In this document: positions 26,587 to 35,989 of the stretch, in pieces | How positions within the stretch are numbered: position 1 is the stretch's first letter | Layout: every line of letters begins with the position of its first letter | Assembly: GCF_002218025.2 (NCBI RefSeq) | Contig: NZ_AP018681.1 | Coordinates: 1-64,000, forward strand | DNA: 64,000 nucleotides | Reading direction: 5' to 3' | From: Vibrio casei | GTDB lineage: Bacteria > Pseudomonadota > Gammaproteobacteria > Enterobacterales > Vibrionaceae | The notes under the pieces: model-generated | Databases searched by the model: none | What the model was told of the DNA's origin: nothing | The model's input: only the letters and a program-made list of their open reading frames with translations | Made by a program: the position numbers and the translations under genes

Positions 26587-27702
26587 TTAAAATCTTAACT
26601 TCTCAGGGATTGAGAAGTTAGGAAGCGTGTTCGGTTTTATTCCATTTCCATTCTTAAAGGATTTGAGTTGGTTCACATAATGTAAAACTTGGGCAACGGT
26701 AGAGTAAAGTTGGCTAGGCACCATTTGGTTTATTTTCGTGGTATAAAAAATGGAGCGTGTTAACTCTGGTGAAGTGATCACTTCAATATTGTGTTTATCT
26801 GCAATGCTTTTAATATAAAACGCCACGGCATCTTCCCCTTTTGCCACTAAGAATGGGGCTTCCGCTTTCGTTAAATCGTACTTTAATGCCACCGCATAAT
26901 GAGTGGGATTCATTAAAATAACATTGGCGGTCGGAACGGTTTTTGTGGCGGCATTCTTAGACATTTGCATCTGAATTTGCTTCATTCTTCCCTTGGTTTG
27001 TGGATCGCCTTCCGATTCTTTGTATTCATCTTTTAGCTCTTGTTTGCTCATTTTCATTTGCTTCATAAATTGAAGTTTTTGATAGGGTAGATCGATTAGT
27101 CCAAAGATCACGATGACGGCAACTAGCATGAACGTTAGCGTAATCATAATGCTTGCCGACACCGCCATCACGGAGTTTAAGGTTGATCGGACAAGTGGGC
27201 TAATGACATTAATATTGCTGGTAATGGTGTAATAGAGAATCATAAAGAAGATGGTGATTTTTAGAATACTTTTCAAAAACTCAACCAGAGTGTTTTTTGA
27301 AAAAATGCGCTTAATACCACTTCCCGGATTGATCTTGTTAAATTTAGGCGCAAGTTTGGAAACATTGACGGAAAAGCCTCCCAAAATGGTACTGCCTAAA
27401 ATCACCACAATAAATTTTATAAATAGCAGGGGTACGAATAGCATCATTAGTAAATACATGGCATAACCAACCAATTCTATTTGTAATTTTGGTTGAGCGA
27501 TTTGTGAGCGATTAAAGCTGTAGGCGTGAATGAACATTTCTTTAATGGTTTCAAACATGGTCGGAATAATGACAGCGTAATAGAGGATGCAAGACATTAA
27601 AGCGATGGCGGTGATGAATTCTTTGGCGCGGGGTATATCGCCTTTTTTTCGTGCTTTATTGAGCTTTTGAACACTGGCATTTTCTGTTTTTTCAGAACTC
27701 AT
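26587..27702 (-). CDS. flhB: Lateral flagellar export switch protein FlhB
   Basis: FlhB is an inner-membrane export-gate protein that switches the flagellar secretion system from hook to filament substrates. The 371-residue protein has four membrane segments in the first 205 residues and a cytoplasmic C-terminal domain with the autocleavage motif N265-P-T-H. It is the last gene of the leftward fliM-fliN-fliP-fliQ-fliR-flhB operon and overlaps fliR by 4 bases. Its position inside a full second flagellar set marks it as the lateral copy. Confidence 0.95.
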   Translation of the reverse strand: MSSEKTENASVQKLNKARKKGDIPRAKEFITAIALMSCILYYAVIIPTMFETIKEMFIHAYSFNRSQIAQPKLQIELVGYAMYLLMMLFVPLLFIKFIVVILGSTILGGFSVNVSKLAPKFNKINPGSGIKRIFSKNTLVEFLKSILKITIFFMILYYTITSNINVISPLVRSTLNSVMAVSASIMITLTFMLVAVIVIFGLIDLPYQKLQFMKQMKMSKQELKDEYKESEGDPQTKGRMKQIQMQMSKNAATKTVPTANVILMNPTHYAVALKYDLTKAEAPFLVAKGEDAVAFYIKSIADKHNIEVITSPELTRSIFYTTKINQMVPSQLYSTVAQVLHYVNQLKSFKNGNGIKPNTLPNFSIPEKLRF

Positions 27703-28475
27703 ACCTTTAATCCCATGATGTAATAAAGGTGATTTTTTAACTGCATGGTTAAGTCAAAGTAGGTTTCGCCGACCCCTTTAATGGATATTGATAGTGCAAT
27801 TAAGCCTAAGAGCATGGTCAGCGGGAAACCCAGAGCAAAAATATTCAATTGAGGAGCGGCTTTGGTCATAAATCCGAAAACCGTATTACTAATTAGCATG
27901 ACCACCATGGCGGGAATAGAAATAATTAGCGAGCTTGAGAACAACCAAGTGATCATTTTTAACACATGCTCTAAGCCGGAAACGGGAATCGGGCTGCTTA
28001 AAGGCCAGAAAGTAAAACTGTCGGCCATTACGGTAATGACGACTAAGTGCGCATCGAAAGAAAGAAATAAAAAGATGGAAGTGATGGAGAAAATTTTTGC
28101 CACAATCGCTTCATTAACACCATTGGATGGATCATTCATGATCGCCATACCTAGTCCCATTTGCATCGATAACGCTTGCCCTGCCATAGTGAATATTGCC
28201 ATGAAAATCGTGACGCAATAGCCAAGAACCCAGCCGAATAGAATTTGATAGCCGCTCAATAAAATGGTCGTAAATGAAAATGGATTAAAGGCGGGAACGT
28301 GTCCTGATAAAGATGAGCAGATTAAGCCTAAAATAAAAGCCAGCATGACCTTAAATTGCATAGGTATCGCTTTGTCGCTGAATATCGGGGCGACCATGAA
28401 AAAACCAGTAAAACGCATAAAAGGCCACCATACGTGGCCAAGAAATTGCGTAATTTCACTAAAAGATAACGCCAT
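27699..28475 (-). CDS. fliR: Flagellar export gate protein FliR
   Basis: FliR belongs to the FliPQR core of the export channel. The 258-residue protein has about six hydrophobic segments, starts MALSFSEITQFLGHVWWPFM, and contains GQALSMQMGLGMAIMNDPSN near residues 97-116, which is typical. Its last codon overlaps the flhB start (ATGA). The gap to fliQ is nil. Confidence 0.94.
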   Translation of the reverse strand: MALSFSEITQFLGHVWWPFMRFTGFFMVAPIFSDKAIPMQFKVMLAFILGLICSSLSGHVPAFNPFSFTTILLSGYQILFGWVLGYCVTIFMAIFTMAGQALSMQMGLGMAIMNDPSNGVNEAIVAKIFSITSIFLFLSFDAHLVVITVMADSFTFWPLSSPIPVSGLEHVLKMITWLFSSSLIISIPAMVVMLISNTVFGFMTKAAPQLNIFALGFPLTMLLGLIALSISIKGVGETYFDLTMQLKNHLYYIMGLKV

Positions 28476-28745
28476 TTATTGCGTCACCGTTGGTATCGAG
28501 TTAAAGACCAAATTAAAAAAAGTAGTTAACTCCATGATGACCCAATGACCAAAAATGATAATAGTTAGTAAGGTCGCGAGCAATTTAGGCAGGAAGCTGA
28601 GTGTTTGTTCATTAATTTGAGTCACCGCCTGGAAAATAGCGACCAATAAGCCAAGTAATAAGCTGGGAGCAATAAGTGCAGTAACAATGATAAGCACCAG
28701 ATAAATGGCTTGCCCAACAATAGTGATCGCAGCTTCTGGTGGCAT
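28476..28745 (-). CDS. fliQ: Flagellar export gate protein FliQ
   Basis: The 89-residue protein has two hydrophobic helices and the FliQ core SLLLGLLVAIFQAVTQINEQ near residues 28-43 and TLSFLPKLLA near 47. Four FliQ copies join FliP and FliR in the export pore. It is directly adjacent to fliR and 1 base from fliP. Confidence 0.95.
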   Translation of the reverse strand: MPPEAAITIVGQAIYLVLIIVTALIAPSLLLGLLVAIFQAVTQINEQTLSFLPKLLATLLTIIIFGHWVIMELTTFFNLVFNSIPTVTQ

Positions 28746-28746
28746 A

Positions 28747-29487
28747 TTATGTTCCTACCCAAAAGCTTTGTGCCAAACTACCCATTAGCATTCCCCAGCC
28801 ATCGACGAGAACAAATAACAATAATTTAAAGGGTAACGAAACAATAAGTGGTGAAAGCATCATCATTCCCATCGACATCAATACAGAGGCAACCACCAAA
28901 TCAATGACGATGAAAGGCAAATAAATCATCAGTCCAATCTGAAAGGCCGCTTTAAGTTCGCTGAGAACATAAGCAGGCAGTAAAACGAGGAATGGAATGT
29001 CTGGCTTATCCACCATTTTAAGGCCAGCAATGGCGGTGACTTGCTCTAATGTTTTTTCTTGAGTTTGGTCGAGCATGTATTTTCGAAGTGGCTTTTCTCC
29101 AATTGCCATGGTTTGTTGTAGAGTTTGTTCACCATTCGCGTAGGGTTGATAAGCATTATCATAAATATCCGTCCAAACAGGACGCATAATTAAGATGGTA
29201 AAAATCAACGCCAATCCAACTAATATCTGGTTGGGCGGAGACTGCTGTAAGCCGATGGCTTGCCTTAAAATAGACAACACAATAATAATGCGAGTAAAAG
29301 AAGTACACATAATGATAAAGGCAGGAATAAAGCTTAATGCCGTCATTAGTATCAGTATTTGCAGTTTAACCGAATACTCGCTGCCGCTATCGGTAGTGCT
29401 GACGGATAAAACGTTTAGCGAGTCATCTGCCAAGACCAGTGTAGGAAAAGAAAACGCCAGTATTAATAAAAGAAGAAGCTTCACCAT
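28747..29487 (-). CDS. fliP: Flagellar export gate protein FliP
   Basis: The 246-residue protein has a cleavable signal (ending near VLA) and the FliP blocks MTALSFIPAFIIMCTSFTRI (about 48-67), ILRQAIGLQQSPPNQILVGL (about 73-92) and a C-terminal MGMMMLSPLIVSLPFKLLLF. FliP forms the main ring of the export pore. It precedes fliQ and follows fliN by 7 bases. Confidence 0.96.
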   Translation of the reverse strand: MVKLLLLLILAFSFPTLVLADDSLNVLSVSTTDSGSEYSVKLQILILMTALSFIPAFIIMCTSFTRIIIVLSILRQAIGLQQSPPNQILVGLALIFTILIMRPVWTDIYDNAYQPYANGEQTLQQTMAIGEKPLRKYMLDQTQEKTLEQVTAIAGLKMVDKPDIPFLVLLPAYVLSELKAAFQIGLMIYLPFIVIDLVVASVLMSMGMMMLSPLIVSLPFKLLLFVLVDGWGMLMGSLAQSFWVGT

Positions 29488-29494
29488 TGTTGAC

Positions 29495-29911
29495 CTATAG
29501 GCTGTCGTTTGCGAGGCTTAATATCTTCACTGCGTACTTACCATCGGATTCAATAATCTGTCCAGAGGCAAATAAAACACCATTGACGCGAATATCAACA
29601 GGTTCACCTAAGCCTTTATCTAAAGTGATAATTTGACCTTGTTCAAAGCCCATCAGATCATTAATTGGTAATTTTTTCTGGCTCACTTCAACCGTCATTT
29701 TGACTGGGATAGTACTGAGAAGACCTAAAGCGGCGTCTTTTGGTTGTCCGGTAAGGTGCTTTTCAATCAGGCTAGAGTCATCAAACGATTCGTTCCCCAA
29801 TGTCGATTCTTCAGAGTCTAAGTCGTCGATCAAGCTATCGTCTAAATCTGAGATCAAATCAGAGTCTAAATCATCTAAATCTAATTCTGTGTTTTCAATT
29901 TCTGTCGTCAT
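29495..29911 (-). CDS. fliN: Flagellar motor switch protein FliN
   Basis: FliN forms the lower C-ring of the flagellar motor. The 138-residue protein has an acidic N-terminal half (many Asp/Ser, residues 1-50) and a C-terminal SpoA domain: IPVKMTVEVSQKKLPINDLM, then QIITLDKG and VNGVLFASGQI. It lies between fliM and fliP in the leftward operon. Confidence 0.92.
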   Translation of the reverse strand: MTTEIENTELDLDDLDSDLISDLDDSLIDDLDSEESTLGNESFDDSSLIEKHLTGQPKDAALGLLSTIPVKMTVEVSQKKLPINDLMGFEQGQIITLDKGLGEPVDIRVNGVLFASGQIIESDGKYAVKILSLANDSL

Positions 29912-29918
29912 GTTAACC

Positions 29919-30728
29919 CTAGTATTCTGTTGAATGTGTAAGTGATAAAAGGTTGTTTTCGTCTGTGGATACTTTTGCTTTATTGATTTCTACGGAGTCG
30001 ACTTGCAGTGAAACCCAAGATTTCTTTGTAAACAGCAAAGTGTCACCGACTTTAATTTCTTTAACAGATTGTAAAGTAGCGGATTTTTCGGATAGCACCG
30101 CCGATGCTTCGACATTTATTTTTTTTATTAGGCGATGAATTTGGTCGCTTGAGAACTTATTGGTGTACCCACAGTCCTCTAATAAATAGTCGCTGTAATT
30201 GTCATCAATGCTGATATTTAAATGACATGGAGTCTCATTAATATGTAAGGTAAATGAAGCACTTAGTGTCATTTTTGATTCTGGTTCACTGCTTTTTTTA
30301 TCTGATTTATTATTTGTTAATTCTGCATCGTTACTCATTAACGACTGAAATAAAGCGGAGGATATTTTGTCAAATAACTTTGTGTGAGATTGGGTTATTA
30401 ACTCTCTTTTGTTAATCAGCTTTATTTTGTCAATTAACTCTTTTTTTATGGAAGTAGTGTTTCCAATAAATTTTGAGAAAATTGAATTTAATGATTCGGA
30501 ATTAACCTGTATTTGGATAATTCCCAACCCTAATTCTTGCATGGAAACACAGTAATCAGCATCGTAATGAGATTCGCTGGCGACCAGTTTTATATCCTCC
30601 TGGTTAAGCTGATAAAGCTGAGCAATAGTGGCACGATGGTGTTGAAAATGCTTTAGAAGAAGTTCGGTTAACACTCTTCTAGTAACAGTACTAGTGTCTC
30701 CAAACTCAATGAGTTTCACTTCTCGCAT
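29919..30728 (-). CDS. fliM: Lateral flagellar switch protein FliM-like
   Basis: The 269-residue protein is called FliM mainly from its place at the head of the operon before fliN and from a SpoA-like C-terminus (EIKVGDTLLFTKKSWVSLQV near 223-242). It is shorter than polar FliM (about 330) and lacks the N-terminal CheY-binding motif of the polar type (DEIDALL). It starts MREVKLIEFGD. If the call is right, CheY contact with this motor must differ. Its N-terminal two thirds are Ser/Lys-rich and divergent. Confidence 0.65.
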   Translation of the reverse strand: MREVKLIEFGDTSTVTRRVLTELLLKHFQHHRATIAQLYQLNQEDIKLVASESHYDADYCVSMQELGLGIIQIQVNSESLNSIFSKFIGNTTSIKKELIDKIKLINKRELITQSHTKLFDKISSALFQSLMSNDAELTNNKSDKKSSEPESKMTLSASFTLHINETPCHLNISIDDNYSDYLLEDCGYTNKFSSDQIHRLIKKINVEASAVLSEKSATLQSVKEIKVGDTLLFTKKSWVSLQVDSVEINKAKVSTDENNLLSLTHSTEY

Positions 30729-30994
30729 GACTTATTCGCCTTATTTTTCTCTTGGTATCAATAGCCTTTCGAATGTGACTTATGGGACCTTTCTACAGGA
30801 TAAATTTGTTTACCCATCTTACTTTTTATTTGATGAAAACTTTTATTACTTATTTATAGTATCAAATAATAAATTTTTTAGCATTTGATTTTATTGTCAC
30901 TATGGTTACATAATATAATGAAAATTAATTCTATTAATAGTTATTTAATGTTATTAATTAAACTTAATTTTTTAAAAGTAGCGTTGGTGGTTTT
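30729..30994. promoter_or_regulatory. Divergent promoter region of the lateral flagellar operons
   Basis: This 266-bp, very AT-rich region separates fliM (leftward) from flgB (rightward). It should hold both early flagellar promoters. No clear -24/-12 (GG/GC) sigma-54 pair was found by eye, and the motif shared by flgM and the flagellin gene is not present. Confidence 0.5.
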
Positions 30995-31345
30995 GTGATA
31001 AATTTAGATGAAGTGCTAGGTGTTACACCAATGATGCTGGCATATAGAGCCGAAAGAACACAGGTTCTCGCTTCTAATATAGCCAATGTAGATACCCCTA
31101 ATTACAAGGCAAGAGATCTTTCTTTTAGTACGGTAATGAATTCAATATCAGATGAAAGTAAGCAGCCTCAATTAGAAACGCAAACGCTTTATCGGATACC
31201 GACCCAACGCTCAAGAGATGGAAATACCGTGGAACTTCAACATGAACAAGCGGTTTTTTCTGAAAACTCAATGCAGTATCAACAAAGTCTTCAATTTCTT
31301 AAATCAAGAATTAGTGGGCTTAAAAAAGCCATCGATGGTCGTTAA
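30995..31345 (+). CDS. flgB: Flagellar rod protein FlgB
   Basis: FlgB is a proximal rod subunit. The 116-residue product has the rod/hook family N-terminus (LASNIANVDTPNYKARDLSF near residues 27-46) and the C-terminal coil (MQYQQSLQFLKSRISGLKKA). It starts with GTG at 30995 after TTGGTGG. It heads the long rightward flg operon. Confidence 0.94.
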   Translation: MINLDEVLGVTPMMLAYRAERTQVLASNIANVDTPNYKARDLSFSTVMNSISDESKQPQLETQTLYRIPTQRSRDGNTVELQHEQAVFSENSMQYQQSLQFLKSRISGLKKAIDGR

Positions 31346-31368
31346 GCCGCAGATTAAGAGGGGAATGA

Positions 31369-31794
31369 ATGTCATTTTCAGGAATATATGAAACCGCTGG
31401 TTCAGCGATGAGTGCACAAACGATTCGTTTAAATACGATATCAAGTAACTTAGCTAATGCTGACTCAGTTTCAGGCAATCCAAATGAAGTTTATAAGCAA
31501 TTAAAACCGGTTTTTTCGGCTGTCTATAACCAATATTCTGCTGATGGCAATGCGCAAGGGATTGTTCCAGTGAAAATAGCGGATGTTATTTCCGTCGATT
31601 CTCAAATGGAATCGAAATACGAACCTCATAACCCTTTAGCGGGCAAAGATGGCATGGTCTATTACTCGGGCATTAATCCTGTCTCAGAAATGGCGGATAT
31701 GATGTCGGCCACTCGTAGCTTTGAAGCCAGCGCTTCGGTCTTTGGATCGGTTAAATCGATGCAACAATCTTTACTACAAATCTGGGATATTTAA
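31369..31794 (+). CDS. flgC: Flagellar rod protein FlgC
   Basis: The 141-residue rod protein has the N-terminal motif SSNLANADSVSGNPNEVYKQ and the C-terminal MADMMSATRSFEASASVFGS typical of FlgC. It begins 23 bases after flgB with a GAGGGGAA ribosome site. Confidence 0.95.
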   Translation: MSFSGIYETAGSAMSAQTIRLNTISSNLANADSVSGNPNEVYKQLKPVFSAVYNQYSADGNAQGIVPVKIADVISVDSQMESKYEPHNPLAGKDGMVYYSGINPVSEMADMMSATRSFEASASVFGSVKSMQQSLLQIWDI

Positions 31795-31796
31795 TT

Positions 31797-32465
31797 ATGA
31801 TCACACCGACCGTTGCTGGTGCAGATACTTTAGCTAATATTCAATCGGCTTCAACGGGAGTGAGCGCACAAGAAGACAACAGCGCCAGCTCACTTCAAAA
31901 TCAATTTCTAACCTTGATGGTTGCCCAAATTAATAATCAAAACCCACTTGAACCTCAAGATGGAACCGAATTTGTTTCTCAGTTAGCGCAATTCTCCCAA
32001 GTCGAAAGCAGCGAAAATCTGGTTAAGTTAACCCAAACGAACCAAGTCCTTCTAGATAATTTGCAAGTGCTGAGCACGTCAACATTGGTTGATCAAAATG
32101 TGTCTGTGCGCACCGATTCTATTCAAGCTGACGGTGAATCTGTGATCAATGGTTCCATTGATTTGTCTGCGAATAGCAATGTTGTGAATTTGGTGATTAC
32201 CGATTCAAAAGGGGGGGAGCAAACCATTTCATTGGGTGCGAATGCAAAAGGGAAAGTGGATTTCAGTTTAGACACCGAAAAACTGGGTTTAAAAGGCGAT
32301 TACAGCATCAAAGTGGATGTCGATGAAGATCAAGGTTACTCACCAACTACCACTGTGAATGGTCAGATTAACAGCGTGATCATACCGTCTAACGGGGGTT
32401 CGACAGTACTGAATGTTCAAGGGGTAGGGGAAGTCCCTTACTACGAAATTAGCTCATTTTCATAA
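31797..32465 (+). CDS. flgD: Hook-cap protein FlgD
   Basis: FlgD caps the growing hook and helps hook subunits assemble. The 222-residue protein has the conserved N-terminal FLTLMVAQINNQNPLEPQDG, then EFVSQLAQFSQVE near residues 60-72, and a FlgD_ig-like C-terminal domain. It starts 2 bases after flgC. Confidence 0.95.
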   Translation: MITPTVAGADTLANIQSASTGVSAQEDNSASSLQNQFLTLMVAQINNQNPLEPQDGTEFVSQLAQFSQVESSENLVKLTQTNQVLLDNLQVLSTSTLVDQNVSVRTDSIQADGESVINGSIDLSANSNVVNLVITDSKGGEQTISLGANAKGKVDFSLDTEKLGLKGDYSIKVDVDEDQGYSPTTTVNGQINSVIIPSNGGSTVLNVQGVGEVPYYEISSFS

Positions 32466-32477
32466 AGGATAAATTCA

Positions 32478-33677
32478 ATGTCTCTCAATATTTCTTTAAG
32501 TGGTTTGAATGCTTCGAGTAAAGAGCTCAATACCATTTCAAATAACATCGCCAACGTGAGTACGACCGGTTTTAAAGAAAGCCGTACTGAATTTTCAAGT
32601 GTGTACAGCGGTGGTCAGTCTAACGGTGTTGAAGTCGTTGGTATTTCACAAAACTTTGAAGTCAATGGACAAATTTCTGGTACGGGACGGGCTTTAGACA
32701 TGGCGCTGTCAGGTTCAGGCTTTTTCGTGGTTGAAGATGGAAAAGGCCAAACATCGTATACCCGTAATGGCATTTTTAACATGGATTCTAACGGTTACAT
32801 TGTGAGTAATTCTAATGCGAAATTGCAAGGTTACTCGGTTGATGGCGACAATAACCTGCAACAAGGTACGGTTGGCCCGATTAAAATAAGCACTCAATCA
32901 CAGGCAGCAAAGGCTACCACGAATGCTGAATTTGTGGCGAATTTAGATGCACGCAGTGAAGTGATTGATAGCGTGGTAACGCCTTTTGATCCTAAGGATT
33001 CAGCAACCTATACCAATTCTTATACGACACCGACGTATGACTCACTTGGTAATCCACATACAGTGACGCAATACTTTGTGAAATCTTCGGATAATCAGTG
33101 GGACGTGTATGCTGTGGTGGATGGTGATGCAACGTTGCCGATGACGAAATCAAATACATTGAACTTTGATGAATCGGGTAAGTTAACAACAGGAAATACT
33201 TACACTGTAAGTACTCCCGTTTCTGGTGCTGATGATTTGAATATCGCCATGAAACTTGATGGTGTGACTCAATTTGGTAATAACTTTGTTGTGTCGACCA
33301 ATAACCCTGATGGTTACACTTCTGGGGACTATGTGGATATGCGCGTAGAATCCGATGGCAGCATTTATGCGAACTATTCTAATGGTCAGACACAACTGCA
33401 AGGCCAAGTCGTATTGGCTAACTTTGCCGCCCCTTCAGAGTTGCAGCAAACCAATAATACTTCTTGGGTTCAATCGTTTGGTTCTGGCGTTCCTATCATC
33501 GGAACGGCCGGGACTAGCCAGTTTGGCGAGCTTACCTCGAGCGCGTTGGAAGCATCGAATGTGGATTTGACTCAATCATTAGTCAGCATGATGACGGCTC
33601 AGCGTAATTACCAAGCCAATACTAAGGCCATATCAACCGATTCACAGTTAACTCAAGCCTTATTCCAAGCTATGTAG
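32478..33677 (+). CDS. flgE: Flagellar hook protein FlgE
   Basis: The 399-residue hook subunit has the N-terminal rod/hook motif TISNNIANVSTTGFKESRTE (about 18-37), the FlgE body and the C-terminal LVSMMTAQRNYQANTKAIST. Length and both helical ends are normal. It sits between flgD and flgF with 12- and 8-base gaps. Confidence 0.96.
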   Translation: MSLNISLSGLNASSKELNTISNNIANVSTTGFKESRTEFSSVYSGGQSNGVEVVGISQNFEVNGQISGTGRALDMALSGSGFFVVEDGKGQTSYTRNGIFNMDSNGYIVSNSNAKLQGYSVDGDNNLQQGTVGPIKISTQSQAAKATTNAEFVANLDARSEVIDSVVTPFDPKDSATYTNSYTTPTYDSLGNPHTVTQYFVKSSDNQWDVYAVVDGDATLPMTKSNTLNFDESGKLTTGNTYTVSTPVSGADDLNIAMKLDGVTQFGNNFVVSTNNPDGYTSGDYVDMRVESDGSIYANYSNGQTQLQGQVVLANFAAPSELQQTNNTSWVQSFGSGVPIIGTAGTSQFGELTSSALEASNVDLTQSLVSMMTAQRNYQANTKAISTDSQLTQALFQAM

Positions 33678-33685
33678 GTAATTGA

Positions 33686-34414
33686 ATGAACCCTATTTTA
33701 TTCACCGCAGCTAAAGGTGCGGAACGCGTTATGTACGCACAAGAAGTAAGAGCAAATAACTTGGCTCACACCAACACGGTGGGCTTTAAATCTCTTATGG
33801 AATATTCATCACCGATACCGGTGGGAGGATCGGGGTTTCAGTCTTCGGTTACCACGAGGACAAACTCTGCCACCAATAACTTTCAAGAAGGCACCAATGT
33901 GAATACGCAACGTGATCTCGATGTGGTGATCACGGGCAGTGGATTTTTCACCCTTGAAGGCGAGGATGGCAAAGAGATCTACACCAGAGCCGGCGATTTT
34001 CATTTAGATTCTGCTGGCAACCTGATGCGTGGACCTTTTGCTGTAGTGGGAGAAAACGGGCCAATTCAAGTGCCTGAAAACCAAAAAGTACAGATTTCAG
34101 ATGACGGTTTTGTGAGCATTATTCCGGTAGGTGGCGGTGCATCATTAGGTGTTGATCAACTTAAATTGGTTAACCCTGATGTGAAAACCATGACGTTGGA
34201 TCGCAGTGGTCAATTTGTATCAACGACAGGGCAAAACTTGCCAATGGCGGAAGATGTCACAATAAAAACTGGCTTTTTAGAATCCAGCAATGTGTCCGGT
34301 ACGGATGAGCTCGTCAGTATTTTGTCGCTGAGTCGCCAGTATGAAATGCAAGTTAAAGTCATGGCAGCGGCGAATGAAATCTCCAAAATTGGCAATAAAA
34401 TCATTCAAGGTTAA
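33686..34414 (+). CDS. flgF: Flagellar rod protein FlgF
   Basis: The 242-residue proximal rod protein has the N-terminal RANNLAHTNTVGFKSLMEYS and the C-terminal LVSILSLSRQYEMQVKVMAA. GSGFFTLEGEDGKEIYTRAG near residues 90-109 is the shared rod/hook core. Confidence 0.95.
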   Translation: MNPILFTAAKGAERVMYAQEVRANNLAHTNTVGFKSLMEYSSPIPVGGSGFQSSVTTRTNSATNNFQEGTNVNTQRDLDVVITGSGFFTLEGEDGKEIYTRAGDFHLDSAGNLMRGPFAVVGENGPIQVPENQKVQISDDGFVSIIPVGGGASLGVDQLKLVNPDVKTMTLDRSGQFVSTTGQNLPMAEDVTIKTGFLESSNVSGTDELVSILSLSRQYEMQVKVMAAANEISKIGNKIIQG

Positions 34415-34423
34415 GGAATCATT

Positions 34424-35209
34424 ATGCATAACGCACTTTCAATAGCAAAGACGGGCATGGCGGCTCAAGATGCAAAAATGACCGCTATTTCAAATAACTT
34501 AGCGAACGTGAATACGGTGGGTTTTAAAAAAGACACCGTGGTTTTTGAGTCTCTTTTTTATTCGATTGAAAAACAAGCGGGAACCGAAACGGCCGATTTG
34601 AATCAACACCCAACGGGTATGCAACTTGGTAATGGGGTTCGTATTTCAGGTACTCAAAAAGTGTTTACACAAGGCAGTATTAATAACACGGATCAACAAT
34701 ACGATTTAGCTATTCTTGGTGATGGATTCTTTCAAGTTGCAGGGCCAGACGGTGAAATGCTTTACACCCGTAATGGTCAAATGCAAGTGAACTCAGATGG
34801 TAACTTAGTGAATAACCAAGGCTACATTATTCAGCCTGAAATCACGGTGCCAGATAACGCAACATTAGTGTCGATTAGTGAAGATGGCATGGTCACCGCC
34901 ACGGTTGCAGGGCAAGTCGACGGTGAAAACCTAGGTCAGTTAACCCTCGTTAAGTTTATGAACCCAGCAGGGCTTTCGGCATTAGGTGGCAACTTATTGG
35001 CGGAAACCGATGCCTCTGGTGAAGCGTTAGAGTTGATTCCTGGTGAAGAAGGCGTGGGGGTAATTAAGCAAGGTGCATTGGAAGGTAGTAATGTGCAAGT
35101 GGTTGAAAGCATGGTTGAAATGATTCAAACCCAACGTGGCTATGAAATGAATGCCAAGGTGTTGAGCGCGTCAGATGAAATGCTGCAATACATCGCACAG
35201 CAAGCGTAA
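34424..35209 (+). CDS. flgG: Distal rod protein FlgG
   Basis: The 261-residue distal rod subunit has TAISNNLANVNTVGFKKDTV near residues 21-40 and the C-terminal QGALEGSNVQVVESMVEMIQ, both typical of FlgG. It follows flgF by 9 bases. A 105-bp gap then precedes flgH. Confidence 0.96.
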   Translation: MHNALSIAKTGMAAQDAKMTAISNNLANVNTVGFKKDTVVFESLFYSIEKQAGTETADLNQHPTGMQLGNGVRISGTQKVFTQGSINNTDQQYDLAILGDGFFQVAGPDGEMLYTRNGQMQVNSDGNLVNNQGYIIQPEITVPDNATLVSISEDGMVTATVAGQVDGENLGQLTLVKFMNPAGLSALGGNLLAETDASGEALELIPGEEGVGVIKQGALEGSNVQVVESMVEMIQTQRGYEMNAKVLSASDEMLQYIAQQA

Positions 35210-35314
35210 TCGGCCTAAAGGTAAGGTAATAAGCGCTTAAGCCATATAGAAACCTGAGCAACAACCCACGCATAACCAACCTAGTGAGTGAAAACGGTGA
35301 CTGGAAGAAAAATT

Positions 35315-35989
35315 GTGAAGACATATCAATTCTTAATCATTCTTTTTGTCGGGGTATTAACCGGCTGTGCGGGGCGTGGTGATGAATTTATTCCGCCACA
35401 ACCGGACGATGCGGCTTATGCCCCACCAGAATTAAATTATGAAGTGGAAAGAGTCTCCCAAGGAAGCCTTTATACTGGGTCTTCTTCCATGACGTTATTT
35501 CAAGACCGTCGAGCCTATAAAATTGGCGATATCCTCACCGTGGTTTTAGATGAAAAGACCAGCAGTGATAAAAACGCTTCGACTAAGTATGGGAAAGATT
35601 CCTCGTTGTCCATCGCTGCGCCGACTTTTGGGGCGAATACCATTGATAAATTTACGGCCGATGCGAATGCTTCACGTGATTTTAATGGCAGCGCGAATGC
35701 CAAACAGGGCAATAGTTTAAGTGGATCGATCACTGTCACCGTGTATGACGTATTGCCCAATGGGGTGCTGCGAGTTCGTGGTGAGAAATGGCTTAAGTTA
35801 AATAATGGTGATGAGTTTATTCGTTTAACCGGTAATGTCCGAGTGGAAGATATTGATTCTAATAATATGCTCAGTAGCCAACGTATTGCTGATGCCCGCA
35901 TTACTTATGCTGGTCGCGGCGCATTTGCCGACAGTAATAAGTCTGGCTGGCTTACTCAAATGTTCAACAGCCCATGGTTCCCGTTCTGA
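35315..35989 (+). CDS. flgH: Flagellar L-ring lipoprotein FlgH
   Basis: FlgH forms the L-ring in the outer membrane. The 224-residue lipoprotein has the signal MKTYQFLIILFVGVLTGC with the lipidated cysteine at C18 (lipobox LTGC). YKIGDILTVVLDE and GVLRVRGEKWLKLNNGDEFI are family landmarks. The GTG at 35315 has GGAAG upstream and gives a normal signal length; GTGs at 35288 and 35297 are alternatives. The last codon overlaps the flgI start. Confidence 0.93.
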   Translation: MKTYQFLIILFVGVLTGCAGRGDEFIPPQPDDAAYAPPELNYEVERVSQGSLYTGSSSMTLFQDRRAYKIGDILTVVLDEKTSSDKNASTKYGKDSSLSIAAPTFGANTIDKFTADANASRDFNGSANAKQGNSLSGSITVTVYDVLPNGVLRVRGEKWLKLNNGDEFIRLTGNVRVEDIDSNNMLSSQRIADARITYAGRGAFADSNKSGWLTQMFNSPWFPF

